DNA of 64,000 bases from Bailinhaonella thermotolerans (GCF_003594875.1 NZ_QZEY01000002.1:62001-126000), one strand, 5' to 3'; positions 52,571 through 61,325 are shown, counted from the first letter of the stretch. Notes: a model not told the origin generated them from the sequence alone. Numbers and translations: made by a program.

Positions 52571-53605
52571 TCACCGTGGCCGCGCGGGCGGGGTCCCGCC
52601 GTCCGCCGCGCCCGGCCCGGAGGCCAGGGCGATCAGCCGGGACGCCTTGAGCTCGGTCTCCCGCCACTCCGCCCGCGGGTCGGAGGCCCAGGTGATCCCG
52701 GCCCCCGTGCCGAAGCGCAGCACGCCCTCCTCGATCCAGAACGTGCGGATGCCGACGGCGAGCGCGGCGCGGCGCCGGTCGGCGTCGACCCATCCCACAG
52801 CCCCACAGTATGGCCCCCTCGGGTGCCGTTCGAGGCGTTCGAGGACGCGCAGGGCGGACGATTTCGGCGCGCCGGTGACCGACCCTGGGGGAAACGTGGC
52901 CTCGAACAGCTCGGGCCAGCCCGCCCCGGCGCGCAGCCGCGCCCGGACGGTGGAGACCAGGTGCACCAGCCCGGGGTGCTCCTCCAGGGCGCACAGCGCG
53001 GGGACGCTCACCGAGCCGGTCTCGGCGACCCGCCCCAGGTCGTTGCGGACCAGATCGACGATCATGACGTTCTCGGCGTGGTCCTTCTCCAGCATCTCCC
53101 CGGCGGTGGGCGCGGTGCCCTTGATCGGCCGCGACTCGATCACGTCGCCGTCGCGCGAGAGGTACAGCTCCGGCGAGGCCGACACCACGGTCAGGCCGGG
53201 GACGTGCACGGTGGCGGCGTACGGCGCGGGGTTGCCGCGCGCCAGCCGTACGGCCAGGGCGGCGGGGTCGGCGCGGGAGGGGTCGGGCAGCGGCGCGGAC
53301 AGGATCCGGCACAGGTTGGCCTGGTAGACCTCGCCGCGCTCGATGTGGCCGCGGATGCGCCCGACCCCCTCGGTGTACGCCTCGCGGTCCAGGGAGGACG
53401 TCCAGTCGCCGGGGGCGGGCCCGGCCCACTCGCCCGCGGCGGTCAGGGGCGCGCGCCTGACGTCGTCGAAGCGGGCGCAGGCGACCTTGCCCTCGTACGT
53501 CACGACGACGGCCCACCAGCCGCGTGATTCGAGCGCGCCGAGGTCCGTCGTGACGTCGCGGAGCCGGGTGGCGAGACGTCCGCCGATGTGGGCGAAAGCG
53601 GTCAC
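52571..53605 (-). CDS. pabB: Aminodeoxychorismate synthase component I (PabB)
   Basis: 344-residue chorismate-utilising enzyme that aminates chorismate for p-aminobenzoate. Motifs: GEVYQANLCRIL, SPELYLSRDGDVIESRPIKGTAPT (PIKGT is typical of PabB rather than anthranilate synthase PIAGT), DLVRNDLGRVAETGSV, FPPGSVTGAPKSSAL. The glutamine subunit pabA is not in the window. GTG 53605. Upstream of pabC, separated by the minisatellite. Confidence 0.91.
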   Translation of the reverse strand: MTAFAHIGGRLATRLRDVTTDLGALESRGWWAVVVTYEGKVACARFDDVRRAPLTAAGEWAGPAPGDWTSSLDREAYTEGVGRIRGHIERGEVYQANLCRILSAPLPDPSRADPAALAVRLARGNPAPYAATVHVPGLTVVSASPELYLSRDGDVIESRPIKGTAPTAGEMLEKDHAENVMIVDLVRNDLGRVAETGSVSVPALCALEEHPGLVHLVSTVRARLRAGAGWPELFEATFPPGSVTGAPKSSALRVLERLERHPRGPYCGAVGWVDADRRRAALAVGIRTFWIEEGVLRFGTGAGITWASDPRAEWRETELKASRLIALASGPGAADGGTPPARPR

Positions 53606-53609
53606 GCGT

Positions 53610-54323
53610 CTATTCTCGGGCCATCCGCCCGGTGAAGTGCTCCTCCAGGCCCCTGCGCCCCTCGGGCGTGACGCGGAGGGCGCGCGGCTCGCGCGTGCGC
53701 TCGAACCAGCCGCGCTCGATCAGCGCGGCCGTCACCGCCGCGCCGAGCGCGCCGCCCAGGTGCGGGGTGCGCTCGGTCCAGTCGAGGCAGGGCGGCGCGA
53801 ACCGGCGGCGCGCGCGCCGGGCCGCGGGCACGTCCACGCCCAGCGCCTCCAGGGTCTCCTCCCCCGCCGGGGTCAGCTCGTAGGCGTCCGCCCGCTCGTC
53901 CAGGTGGTCCCCGTCCAGGAGCGCGCCGAGCAGCCGCACCCCGGCCCGCCCGGCCAGGTGGTCGTAGCAGGTCCGCGCCTCCTCCAGCCGCCGCGCCTGC
54001 CGGGACTGCGTCAGGCCGCGCACGGCGGGGCGCGGGCTGATCCGGGCGAGCACCTCCAGCACCTCGGCGATGTCCGGCCCGGACAGCCGGTAGTACCGGT
54101 GGCGGCCCTGCCGGACGACGGTCACCAGGCCGCCGTCGAGCAGCCGGGACAGGTGCGCGCTGGCGGTCGCGGCCGAGACCCCGGCGAGCCTGGCCAGTTC
54201 CCCGGCGGCGAGCGCCCGCCCGTCCAGGAGCGCGGTCAGCATGGCGGCCCGGGTCGGGTCGGCGATCAGCGCGGCCACCGGGGCGATCTCGGCGTCGTTC
54301 GCGACGTGCTGCGGTGCGGGCAT
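53610..54323 (-). CDS. ArsR-type winged-helix regulator
   Basis: 237 residues: an ArsR/SmtB-like HTH (ALIADPTRAAMLTALLDGRALAAGELARLAGVSAATASAHLSRLL, split over the domain) and a C-terminal part of about 130 residues with CYDHLAGRAGVRLLGALLDG and WTERTPHLGGALG, typical of actinobacterial ArsR proteins fused to a ligand domain. Metal-site cysteines of classical ArsR are not evident. Divergent from the DinB-like gene at 54366 and probably its regulator. Only 4 bases separate its stop from the pabB start. Confidence 0.87.
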   Translation of the reverse strand: MPAPQHVANDAEIAPVAALIADPTRAAMLTALLDGRALAAGELARLAGVSAATASAHLSRLLDGGLVTVVRQGRHRYYRLSGPDIAEVLEVLARISPRPAVRGLTQSRQARRLEEARTCYDHLAGRAGVRLLGALLDGDHLDERADAYELTPAGEETLEALGVDVPAARRARRRFAPPCLDWTERTPHLGGALGAAVTAALIERGWFERTREPRALRVTPEGRRGLEEHFTGRMARE

Positions 54324-54365
54324 GTTTCGACGGTAGCCCAAACATCCTTCGGCCAGCATCGAAGC

Positions 54366-54926
54366 GTGAACGGAACGCCTGCTCAGCCCCCTGCTCAGCC
54401 CCCTGCTCAGCCCCCTGCTCAGCCCGCCGCCCCGGTCCCGGCCTGCGCCCCGGACCCCGCCGCCCGGGACCGGGCCGCCGGCCGCAACCCGGGCCTGCTC
54501 GTCGCCGCCGCCGTCGGCGAGTGCCTGTCGATCGCCGCCACCTGGCTCGCCTGGGACGGCCGGCCCGTCGTGACCGGCAGCGGGAACCTGTGGACCCCCG
54601 CGAAGGCCGCGCGCCGGATCCAGGACCACCTCATCGACCATCTGGCGGAGGCCGAGGCGCTGCTCGCGGGGGAGCCGACGATCCCCGACGAGTGGCACGG
54701 GCGCGCGGTCACCCTGGACGCGGACTGGGCGCGCTTCACCGAGCTCGACCTCGCCCGGGCGCGTTCCCGCTGGTCGCGCCTCGGACAGGCGTACGTCTGG
54801 CGCTACGCGGCGGCCGGGCCGGAGGCGTGGGACGCGCCGCGCGACCCCAACTGGACGCTGCGTGAGATCGCCGCTCACGTCGCCGGGATCACCTGGTACG
54901 CCGAGCAGGTCGGCAGGCTCGCCTGA
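54366..54926 (+). CDS. DinB-like protein with Pro-Ala-Gln repeat N-terminus
   Basis: 186 residues. The N-terminus is encoded by four 12-bp GCTCAGCCCCCT repeats (54381-54428) giving PAQP units. The rest looks like a DinB/mycothiol-transferase four-helix bundle (LLVAAAVGECLSIAATWLAW, DHLIDHLAEAEALL, PNWTLREIAAHVAGITWYAEQ with the His that often binds metal). Activity unknown. The GTG start is uncertain because no ribosome site is evident and the repeat region could precede the true start. Divergent from the ArsR gene. Confidence 0.68.
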   Translation: MNGTPAQPPAQPPAQPPAQPAAPVPACAPDPAARDRAAGRNPGLLVAAAVGECLSIAATWLAWDGRPVVTGSGNLWTPAKAARRIQDHLIDHLAEAEALLAGEPTIPDEWHGRAVTLDADWARFTELDLARARSRWSRLGQAYVWRYAAAGPEAWDAPRDPNWTLREIAAHVAGITWYAEQVGRLA

Positions 54927-55003
54927 GTTCCGGTTTTGGGCATCCCCCGGTATCCGCTAGAGTTCTTTACGCGACGCCGGAGCGGGAACGCCCCGGAGGT
55001 CAC

Positions 55004-55076
55004 GCGGACGTGGCTCAGCTGGTAGAGCATCACCTTGCCAAGGTGAGGGTCGCGGGTTCGAATCCCGTCGTCCGCT
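55004..55076 (+). tRNA. tRNA-Gly (anticodon GCC)
   Basis: 73 nt; acceptor GCGGACG/CGTCCGC, anticodon loop TTGCCAA on TCACC/GGTGA, T loop TTCGAAT, discriminator T. First of a three-tRNA cluster. Confidence 0.95.
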
Positions 55077-55101
55077 CGGAGAGGTCTTGCGAGGCCTTCC
55101 T

Positions 55102-55172
55102 GGTGGAGTGGCCGAGAGGCGAGGCAACGGCCTGCAAAGCCGTGTACACGGGTTCAAATCCCGTCTCCACCT
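55102..55172 (+). tRNA. tRNA-Cys (anticodon GCA)
   Basis: 71 nt; acceptor GGTGGAG/CTCCACC, anticodon loop CTGCAAA on ACGGC/GCCGT, T loop TTCAAAT, discriminator T (U), as usual for Cys. Confidence 0.95.
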
Positions 55173-55185
55173 CGGAAACAAGCCC

Positions 55186-55257
55186 GGGCGATTAGCTCAG
55201 TGGGAGAGCGCTACCTTGACACGGTAGAGGTCACTGGTTCAATCCCAGTATCGCCCA
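55186..55257 (+). tRNA. tRNA-Val (anticodon GAC)
   Basis: 72 nt; acceptor GGGCGAT/ATCGCCC, anticodon loop TTGACAC on CTACC/GGTAG, T loop TTCAATC, discriminator A. Followed by a hairpin terminator. Confidence 0.95.
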
Positions 55258-55262
55258 CGTGA

Positions 55263-55307
55263 CGGGCCCCTGGAGTGACGATCGACGGTCGTCGCCCCAG
55301 GGGCCCG
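55263..55307 (+). terminator. Terminator of the tRNA cluster
   Basis: Perfect 11-bp stem CGGGCCCCTGG/CCAGGGGCCCG with an inner GACGA/TCGTC stem, 5 bases after tRNA-Val, followed by CTGTGTTT. Confidence 0.75.
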
Positions 55308-55313
55308 CTGTGT

Positions 55314-55396
55314 TTCCCGGCCCGCGATCCCCCGGCCCCCCTTCCCGGCCCGCGATCCCCCGGCCCCCCTTCCCGGCCCGCGTTCCCCGGCCCGCC
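55314..55396. repeat. 28-bp tandem repeat, about three copies
   Basis: Two identical copies of a 28-bp unit beginning TTCCCGGCCCGCGATCCCCC (55314-55341, 55342-55369) and a degenerate third. Lies in the 321-bp gap between the tRNA cluster and the small secreted protein gene; no other gene seen there. Confidence 0.75.
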
Positions 55397-55578
55397 TTTC
55401 CCGCTCGTGTTCCCAGGGGCGTCGCGCGGTGGTCACGCCCGCTTCCACTCCTCGTGCCGACCCACGCCCCCGATGCCCTTTTTGTGGTTTTCGGAGTGGA
55501 ATTCGCCCTCCTGCGCCGTGAAGGATCTCCCAGGTACGTGATCTACGTCTGGCAACCCCACGACAGGAAGGATCACCG

Positions 55579-55842
55579 ATGAGGAGACTGATCACGGGGG
55601 CGCTCGCCGCCGCCGCGACCGGGGCGGCACTGTTCACGGCCTCGGCCCCCGCCCTCGCCGCCACGGCCCCCGCCTCCGCCGCCGGGACCGTCGCGGGCGC
55701 CGCCGCCCCGTGGCGCCTGTACGCCGTCTACTCCACCGAGGCCGAGTGCGGCCGCATCGGCCACTACCTGGTCAACAGCGACCGCTACGACAACTACGAG
55801 TGCAGCCGCACCCTGCGCGGCTGGGAACTCTGGGTCCAGTGA
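55579..55842 (+). CDS. Small secreted protein, unknown
   Basis: 87 residues. AGGAAGG sits 7 bases before the ATG. Sec signal with cleavage near APALAATA, an Ala-rich linker, and a mature domain of about 45 residues with two cysteines (EAECGR, YECSR) likely bridged. Similar small YxxxxTxxxCxxxG proteins are common in actinomycetes; no function known. Confidence 0.7.
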   Translation: MRRLITGALAAAATGAALFTASAPALAATAPASAAGTVAGAAAPWRLYAVYSTEAECGRIGHYLVNSDRYDNYECSRTLRGWELWVQ

Positions 55843-55849
55843 CCCCCTT

Positions 55850-55875
55850 GGCCCGCCCCCGCGGGAGGGCGGGCC
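55850..55875 (+). terminator. Hairpin terminator
   Basis: Stem GGCCCGCCC/GGGCGGGCC with an 8-base loop, 8 bases after the small secreted protein gene. Confidence 0.55.
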
Positions 55876-55902
55876 GCGAGAGCGCGGCCTGAGGCCGTAC
55901 GC

Positions 55903-55950
55903 GGGGCCGGAGAGGCCGCGCCGCCGTGCGCGGGCGGCCTCCCCGGCCCC
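55903..55950 (-). terminator. Hairpin terminator of yidC-like gene
   Basis: Arms GGGGCCGG/CCGGCCCC and inner GAGGCCGC/GCGGCCTC; on the 3' side of the minus-strand insertase gene. Confidence 0.5.
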
Positions 55951-55996
55951 GTCTCACCCGTCAGGCCCCGTCACCCCGTCAGGCCCCGTCACCCCG

Positions 55997-56746
55997 TCAC
56001 GCCGCGGCGGCGAGGCGCGACCGCAGCACGGCCCGCTCGGCGGTCGTCCAGGCGGTGTTCAGCAGCAGGTAGAACGCCGCGGCCAGCGGCACGACGGCCG
56101 CGACCAGGAGCATGCCGTACGGCAGCAGCGGGGCCAGGCGGGCGGCGTACGCCTGCGGGGACCCCTCGGGCGCGGGGGCCGGGACGGCCGCGTGGGCGCG
56201 GGCCTGGCGGGAGCTCCACCAGGCCACCGCCGCGAGCAGGGCGAACAGGGCGGCGAACACCAGGATCGGGCCCGCGGACCCGGCGGCGACGACGGTGGTC
56301 ACGTGCTGGCCCAGTGGGACGCCGAGGAACTGGTGGGCGAGCAGAGCGTTGGGGTGGCCGCCGATCACCGGGGCGATGAACAGCCGGTAGACGACCATGA
56401 ACACGGGCGCCTGGACCAGGGCGGGCAGGCAGCCCGCGAACGGGGTGGCGTTCTCCTTCGCGTACAGCGCGGCCAGTTCGCGCCGCAGGCGGTCCTGGTC
56501 GGCGCGATGGCGGCGGCGGAGCCGTTCCGTCTCGGGCATGAGGCGGCGGCGCGCGGCCTCGCCCCGGGCCTGGGCGAAGCCGAGCGGCAGCAGGAGCAGC
56601 CGCAGGGCCGCGACGAACAGCACGATCGCGAGGGCCGCGGCGTGCTCCCCCGCGACGGGCGCGACGGCGCCGGTGAGCGCGGCGACGAGGTCGTGGACGA
56701 GGGTGACGGGCGCGTCGAGCAGGGCGGGGCCGGGCATGGCGAACAC
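55997..56746 (-). CDS. YidC/Oxa1 family membrane protein insertase (short form)
   Basis: 249 residues with five membrane helices and no large outside domain, so a Gram-positive-type Oxa1 insertase that places proteins in the membrane with or without Sec. Family stretches: ALAIVLFVAALRLLLLPLGFAQARGE, cytoplasmic hairpin RLRRRHRADQDRLRRELAALYAKENATPFAGCLPALVQAPVF (interrupted by the Arg-rich coil), and MVVYRLFIAPV. Start GTG 56746 (VFAMPGP) fits best with GGAAGG 10 bases upstream; ATG 56737 is possible. Probably a second paralogue, since the housekeeping yidC is normally near dnaA. Confidence 0.86.
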   Translation of the reverse strand: MFAMPGPALLDAPVTLVHDLVAALTGAVAPVAGEHAAALAIVLFVAALRLLLLPLGFAQARGEAARRRLMPETERLRRRHRADQDRLRRELAALYAKENATPFAGCLPALVQAPVFMVVYRLFIAPVIGGHPNALLAHQFLGVPLGQHVTTVVAAGSAGPILVFAALFALLAAVAWWSSRQARAHAAVPAPAPEGSPQAYAARLAPLLPYGMLLVAAVVPLAAAFYLLLNTAWTTAERAVLRSRLAAAA

Positions 56747-56840
56747 GAGGTACGGGCCTTCCGTGCGTCGGGGACGGCCCGGGCGCGTGCCGGGCCGGGT
56801 GACAGGACGGAGGCGGCCGCCGTACGGCCGGAAGGCGGCG

Positions 56841-57080
56841 TCAGGCGGCCGCGCGGCCCGCTCCCGGGGCACGGGGACGGGGGCGTCCCGGGGCGCCGGG
56901 GCGGCGCAGCCGCACGGAGACGGGCAGGTCGGCGTGGCCGGGGAGGGCGATGGGGCCGGGGGCGGGGGGCGCGGGGCGCACCAGCCCGGCGGCGCGGGCC
57001 CAGAACGCGAGCGCGACGGCCGCCACCAGGGCGAGGGCGAGCAGCGGCCCCGGCCCGGCGAGCAACTCCAGCGGCGTCAC
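56841..57080 (-). CDS. Small membrane protein next to yidC-like gene (DUF6412-like)
   Basis: 79 residues: one membrane helix (LLALALVAAVALAFWARAAGLV) and a Pro/Arg-rich basic tail ending GRPRPRAPGAGRAAA. The layout and position beside a YidC-type gene match what I remember as DUF6412; unverified. Frame is open and co-oriented with the insertase gene, 94 bases apart. Confidence 0.62.
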   Translation of the reverse strand: MTPLELLAGPGPLLALALVAAVALAFWARAAGLVRPAPPAPGPIALPGHADLPVSVRLRRPGAPGRPRPRAPGAGRAAA

Positions 57081-57089
57081 GCCCCGATC

Positions 57090-57752
57090 CTATGTCCCGG
57101 TCCGCCGGGGGCCGCGCAGCCCGTCGAAGAGGATGGCGGTCAGGGCGGCGGAGACGGCCGAGGCGGGCAGGGCGCCGCTGGGCCGGTACCACTCGGCCAG
57201 GGAGTTGACCGTGCCGAACAGGAGCCGGCTGATCAGGCCGGGGTCGATGTCGTCGCGGACGCCGCCCTCGGCCGCGGCCTCGGCCACCAGCGCGGCGACC
57301 CGGTGGTCGAAGTCGCGGCGGCGGTCCAGCGCGCGCTGCTCCACGTCGCTGTTGCCGCGCACGCGCAGGAGGAGCGTGACGTAGGGCAGTTCGGCGGCCA
57401 GGACGTCCACGCTCCGCCGTACGGTCCGCTCCAGGCGGGAGGTGGCGTCGCCGGGGCGGGCGCGCTCCTCGTCGAGCACGGCGAACAGGGCGTCCAGAGC
57501 GCGGTTGACGGCGAGTTCGAGGAGTTCGTCCTTGCCGGAGACGTGGTGGTAGATGGCGGACTTGCTGATGCCCAGCCGCCGGGCGAGCTCCTCCATGCCC
57601 GTGCCGTCGTAGCCGCGCTCGTTGAAGACCCCGACCGCGACCTCGAGCAGGGAGTCGCGGTCGTAGCCGGGCCTGCCGCGGCGGGCGCCGGGGCCCGGCG
57701 GGGACTTCGGCTCCGGCGCGCTCTTCGCCGGGGACGGGGACGCAGTGCTCAT
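57090..57752 (-). CDS. TetR family regulator, probable PaaR-type
   Basis: 220 residues. Basic Ser/Pro-rich arm, then a TetR DNA-binding domain (RDSLLEVAVGVFNERGYDGT, GMEELARRLGISKSAIYHHVSGKDELLELAV) and a helical ligand domain (VTLLLRVRGNSDVEQRALDRR). Gene position at the end of paaI-paaK and two copies of an 18-bp operator candidate nearby suggest it represses phenylacetate genes and senses phenylacetyl-CoA, as PaaR does in other actinobacteria. ATG 57752. Confidence 0.88.
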   Translation of the reverse strand: MSTASPSPAKSAPEPKSPPGPGARRGRPGYDRDSLLEVAVGVFNERGYDGTGMEELARRLGISKSAIYHHVSGKDELLELAVNRALDALFAVLDEERARPGDATSRLERTVRRSVDVLAAELPYVTLLLRVRGNSDVEQRALDRRRDFDHRVAALVAEAAAEGGVRDDIDPGLISRLLFGTVNSLAEWYRPSGALPASAVSAALTAILFDGLRGPRRTGT

Positions 57753-57787
57753 GGGGGCATTGTGGCAAAGCTGCGCATCGGTCCGGT

Positions 57788-59095
57788 TCACCGCCCGCGC
57801 AGGTCGTGGACCCGGCGCAGCTTGCCCTCGGACCGTTCGAGCGTCCCGGGGTCCGCGACCGCCGCCTCGGCGGTCAGGCCGAGCCGTTCCCTGATCTCGC
57901 GGGCGAGCATCGCGGCGGCCTCGTCGCGGGCGATCAGGCCGGGGCGGGCCTCGGCGCGGACGGTGAGGTGGTCCAGGCGGCCGCGGCGGGTGAGCTCGAT
58001 CCGGAAGTGCGGGGACAGGCCGGGGACGCGGAGCACGATCTCCTCGATCTGGCCGGGGAACAGGTTCACCCCGCGCACGATGATCATGTCGTCGCTCCGG
58101 CCGGTGATCCTCTCGATGCGGCGGAACGCCGGGCGCGCGGTGCCGGGGAGGAGGCGGGTCAGGTCGCGGGTGCGGTAGCGCACGACCGGCATGGCCTCCT
58201 TGGTGAGGGAGGTGAGGACCAGCTCGCCGCGCTCCCCCTCGGGCAGGACGGCGCCGGTGAGCGGGTCCACGATCTCGGGGTAGAAGTGATCCTCCCAGAC
58301 GTGCGGGCCGTCCTTGGTCTCCGCGCACTCCTGCGCGACCCCGGGCCCGATCACCTCGGTCAGGCCGTAGACGTCCACGGCGTCCAGCCCGGCGCGCTCC
58401 TCGATCTCGCGCCGCATCTCCTCGGTCCACGGCTCCGCGCCGAAGATCCCGATGCGCGGCGAGGACTCGCGCGGGTCCTCGCCCTGCCGCTCGAACTCGT
58501 CGAGCAGGGCCAGCATGTACGACGGGGTCATCATGACGACCTCGGGCCGCAGGTCGCGGATGAGCTGAACCTGCCGGGCGGTCATGCCCCCGGAGACGGG
58601 GATGACCGTGCAGCCGAGCCGCTCGGCCCCGTAGTGCGCGCCGAGGCCGCCGGTGAACAGGCCGTACCCGTAGGCGACGTGGACCTTGTGCCCGGGCCGG
58701 ACGCCGGCCGCGCGCAGGGAGCGGGCCATGACGTCCGCCCACGTGGACAGGTCGCGCTCGGTGTACCCGGCGATGATCGGCGTGCCGGTGGTGCCGCTGG
58801 AGGCGTGGATCCGGCGCACCCGCTCCGGGGGGACGGCCAGCATCCCGAAGGGGTGGGCCTCGCGCAGGTCGTCCTTGGTCGTGAAGGGGAACCTGGCCAG
58901 GTCCGCCAGGTCGCGCAGGTCGCCGGGGCGGACTCCAGCCGCGTCGAACGCGCGCCGGCAGCGCTCCACGTTGCCGTAGGCGTGGGCGAGGGTGGCGCGC
59001 AGGCGGCGGAGCTGGAGGTCGCGCAGCTCGCCGGGGGTCAGGCGCTCGCCCTCGTCGAGCGCGGCGGCCCCGCCGGCGGTCCCGGTGGCGGTCAT
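57788..59095 (-). CDS. paaK: Phenylacetate-CoA ligase
   Basis: 435-residue ANL-superfamily ligase that activates phenylacetate to phenylacetyl-CoA, the first step of the pathway. AMP-binding loop HASSGTTGTPIIAGYTERD, then GGLGAHYGAERLGCTVIPVSGG, VYGLTEVIGPGVAQEC and the C-terminal hinge GRSDDMIIVRGVNLFPGQIEE. ATG 59095 overlaps the paaI stop by 4 bases. Confidence 0.95.
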   Translation of the reverse strand: MTATGTAGGAAALDEGERLTPGELRDLQLRRLRATLAHAYGNVERCRRAFDAAGVRPGDLRDLADLARFPFTTKDDLREAHPFGMLAVPPERVRRIHASSGTTGTPIIAGYTERDLSTWADVMARSLRAAGVRPGHKVHVAYGYGLFTGGLGAHYGAERLGCTVIPVSGGMTARQVQLIRDLRPEVVMMTPSYMLALLDEFERQGEDPRESSPRIGIFGAEPWTEEMRREIEERAGLDAVDVYGLTEVIGPGVAQECAETKDGPHVWEDHFYPEIVDPLTGAVLPEGERGELVLTSLTKEAMPVVRYRTRDLTRLLPGTARPAFRRIERITGRSDDMIIVRGVNLFPGQIEEIVLRVPGLSPHFRIELTRRGRLDHLTVRAEARPGLIARDEAAAMLAREIRERLGLTAEAAVADPGTLERSEGKLRRVHDLRGR

Positions 59096-59514
59096 GCGGG
59101 CCCCTCCCCCTCCTCTCGCAGGGTGCGGCTGCGGCCGCGGAACTCGGCCACGGTCTCGCCGCCGCGCGTGACGGTCACGTCGTACAGCCCGCCGCGGCCG
59201 CGCCGGGCGCGCTCGCGGGCGTGGGCCAGCAGCTCGTCCCCGGCGCGCACGGGGGCCAGGAAGTCGATGGCGGCCCCGGCGGCGACGGTGACGGGGCCGC
59301 GGCTGTTGCAGGCGCAGGCGAAGGCGGTGTCGGCGAAGAGGAAGACGTAGCCGCCGTGGGCGATGCCGTGCCCGTTGACCATGGCGGGGGTGACGGTCAT
59401 GCGCAGCAGGGCCTGCCCGTCGGCGGCGTCGAGCAGTTCGATGCCCAGCGCGCGGGAGGCCTCGTCGGCGGCGAACATGCGATGGGCGGGTCCCGCGTCG
59501 GCGGCCATGAGCAC
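59092..59514 (-). CDS. paaI: Hotdog thioesterase PaaI
   Basis: 140-residue hotdog-fold thioesterase that frees CoA from stalled hydroxyphenylacetyl-CoA intermediates. Core motif VNGHGIAHGGYVFLFADTAFACACNSRG with the catalytic Asn/Asp-type residues. GTG 59514 or ATG 59508 both have a ribosome site; first gene of the minus-strand paaI-paaK-tetR unit. Confidence 0.91.
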   Translation of the reverse strand: MLMAADAGPAHRMFAADEASRALGIELLDAADGQALLRMTVTPAMVNGHGIAHGGYVFLFADTAFACACNSRGPVTVAAGAAIDFLAPVRAGDELLAHARERARRGRGGLYDVTVTRGGETVAEFRGRSRTLREEGEGPA

Positions 59515-59530
59515 CTCGCGATCCTTGTTA

Positions 59531-59548
59531 ACCGACCGAACATTCGGT
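59531..59548. promoter_or_regulatory. PaaR-like operator, copy 1
   Basis: ACCGACCGAACATTCGGT in the 95-base divergent spacer between paaI and paaN, with the inverted repeat ACCGA-N8-TCGGT. Its 18-base pattern ACCGACCGnnCATTCGGT recurs, inverted, at 63197-63214 before paaA. Confidence 0.7.
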
Positions 59549-59609
59549 TAGCTTGACGCGGGACCCAGTAATCCAGCCCGCGGAACCTTCTGTCAAGGGG
59601 TGGCAGCTC

Positions 59610-61325
59610 ATGTCCGAACGACCCGACTTCTTCGCCCGGCACCGCGACCTCCTGGAGAGGGCCATCGAGGCGACCCGCAGCCGCGACTACTGGTCGCCGT
59701 ACCCCGAGTCGCCCAGCACCTCGGTGTACGGCGAGGCCGCGCCCGCCCAGGGCGAGCAGGCGTTCCGCGCGCACCTCGGCCGGCCGTTCGACCTGCCCGG
59801 GCACCCCGGCCAGGGCCGCACCCCCGCGACCGAGGTGTCTCCGTACGGCTTCGCGCTGGAGGTCACCTATCCCAGGGTGGAGCCGGACGAGGCGGTCGCG
59901 GCGGCGCGGAAGGGCGTGCCGGCCTGGCGCGACGCGGGACCGGACACCCGGGCCGGGGTCGCGGCCGAGATCCTCGCCCGGATCAACGCGGCCTCCTTCG
60001 AGATCGCGCAAGCGGTGCAGCACACGACCGGGCAGGCGTTCGTGATGGCGTTCCAGGCGGGCGGGCCGCACGCGCAGGACCGCGGCCTGGAGGCCGTGGC
60101 CTACGCCTGGGACGCGCAGCGGCGGCACCCGGAGTCGGCGCGCTGGAGCAAGCCGCAGCGCAAGGGCGGGCCGCTGGAGCTGGACAAGAGCTTCACCCCG
60201 GTCGGGCGCGGGGTCGCCCTGGTGATCGCCTGCAACACGTTCCCGACCTGGAACGGCTACCCGGGGATCTTCGCGAGCCTGGTGACCGGCAACCCGGTGA
60301 TCGTCAAGCCGCACCCGCGCGCCGTGCTGCCGCTGGCGATCACCGTGCGGATCGCGCGCGAGGCGCTGGCCGAGGCCGGGTTCGACCCGGACCTGGTGAT
60401 CCTCGCGGCCGAGGGCCCGGAGGACCGGACGGCGGCGGCGCTGGCGACGCACCCGGACGTGCGGATCATCGACTTCACCGGCTCGACGGAGTTCGGCGAC
60501 TGGCTGGAGCGCAACGCGCCGCAGGCCGTGGTGCACACCGAGAAGGCCGGGCTGAACACGGTCGTGCTGGACTCGACCGCCGACTACAAGGGGCTGCTGG
60601 GGAACCTGGCGTTCTCGCTGGCCCTCTACAGCGGGCAGATGTGCACGACCCCGCAGAACCTCCTGATCCCGCGCGACGGCCTGACCACGGACCAGGGGGT
60701 GCGCTCGCCCGAGGAGTTCGCCTCGGACCTGGGCGCGGCGCTGGACCGGATGCTGGGCGATCCGGCGCGGGCGGCCGGCACGCTGGGGGCGATCGTGAAC
60801 GACGGCGTGCGGGCGCGGATCGCCGAGGCGGCGGGGGCCGGCCGGACGATCCGCCCGTCGGCCCGGGTCGAGCACCCCGAGCACCCGGACGCGGACGTGC
60901 GGACGCCACTGGTCGCGCTGCTGGACGCGGCCGACCGGGAGGTCTACACCCGCGAGTGGTTCGGGCCGGTGTCATTCGTGATCGCGACGGACTCCACCGA
61001 CGAGAGCCTGCGGATCTTCCGGGAGACCGTGCGCCGGCACGGGGCGCTCACGGCCGCGGTGCACTCCACGCGTGAGGAGGTGCTGCGGGCGGCGGAGGAG
61101 GCCGCGCTGGACGCGGGGGTGCACCTGTCGGAGAACCTCACGGGCGGCGTCTTCGTGAACCAGTCGGCGGCGTTCAGCGACTTCCACGGCAGCGCCGCCA
61201 ACCCGGCCGCCAGCGCGACGCTGTCCGATCCGGCGTTCGTGACCGGCCGCTTCACGGTGATCCAGGCGCGCCGCCCGGTCCCCGCCCCGGACAAGGACGC
61301 GGACGCGGAGCCCGCCCGTGCCTGA
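59610..61325 (+). CDS. paaN: Phenylacetate degradation aldehyde dehydrogenase PaaN
   Basis: 571-residue member of the PaaN family, an aldehyde dehydrogenase-like enzyme thought to oxidise the ring-cleaved semialdehyde, standing in for the dehydrogenase part of PaaZ. Family start RPDFFARHRDLLERAIEATRSRDYWSPYPE (split), ALVIACNTFPTWNGYPGIFASL, catalytic Cys in YSGQMCTTPQNLL, VNQSAAFSDFHGSAANPAA at the end. ATG 59610 has AAGGGG 9 bases upstream. Start of the plus-strand paa operon. Confidence 0.93.
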   Translation: MSERPDFFARHRDLLERAIEATRSRDYWSPYPESPSTSVYGEAAPAQGEQAFRAHLGRPFDLPGHPGQGRTPATEVSPYGFALEVTYPRVEPDEAVAAARKGVPAWRDAGPDTRAGVAAEILARINAASFEIAQAVQHTTGQAFVMAFQAGGPHAQDRGLEAVAYAWDAQRRHPESARWSKPQRKGGPLELDKSFTPVGRGVALVIACNTFPTWNGYPGIFASLVTGNPVIVKPHPRAVLPLAITVRIAREALAEAGFDPDLVILAAEGPEDRTAAALATHPDVRIIDFTGSTEFGDWLERNAPQAVVHTEKAGLNTVVLDSTADYKGLLGNLAFSLALYSGQMCTTPQNLLIPRDGLTTDQGVRSPEEFASDLGAALDRMLGDPARAAGTLGAIVNDGVRARIAEAAGAGRTIRPSARVEHPEHPDADVRTPLVALLDAADREVYTREWFGPVSFVIATDSTDESLRIFRETVRRHGALTAAVHSTREEVLRAAEEAALDAGVHLSENLTGGVFVNQSAAFSDFHGSAANPAASATLSDPAFVTGRFTVIQARRPVPAPDKDADAEPARA

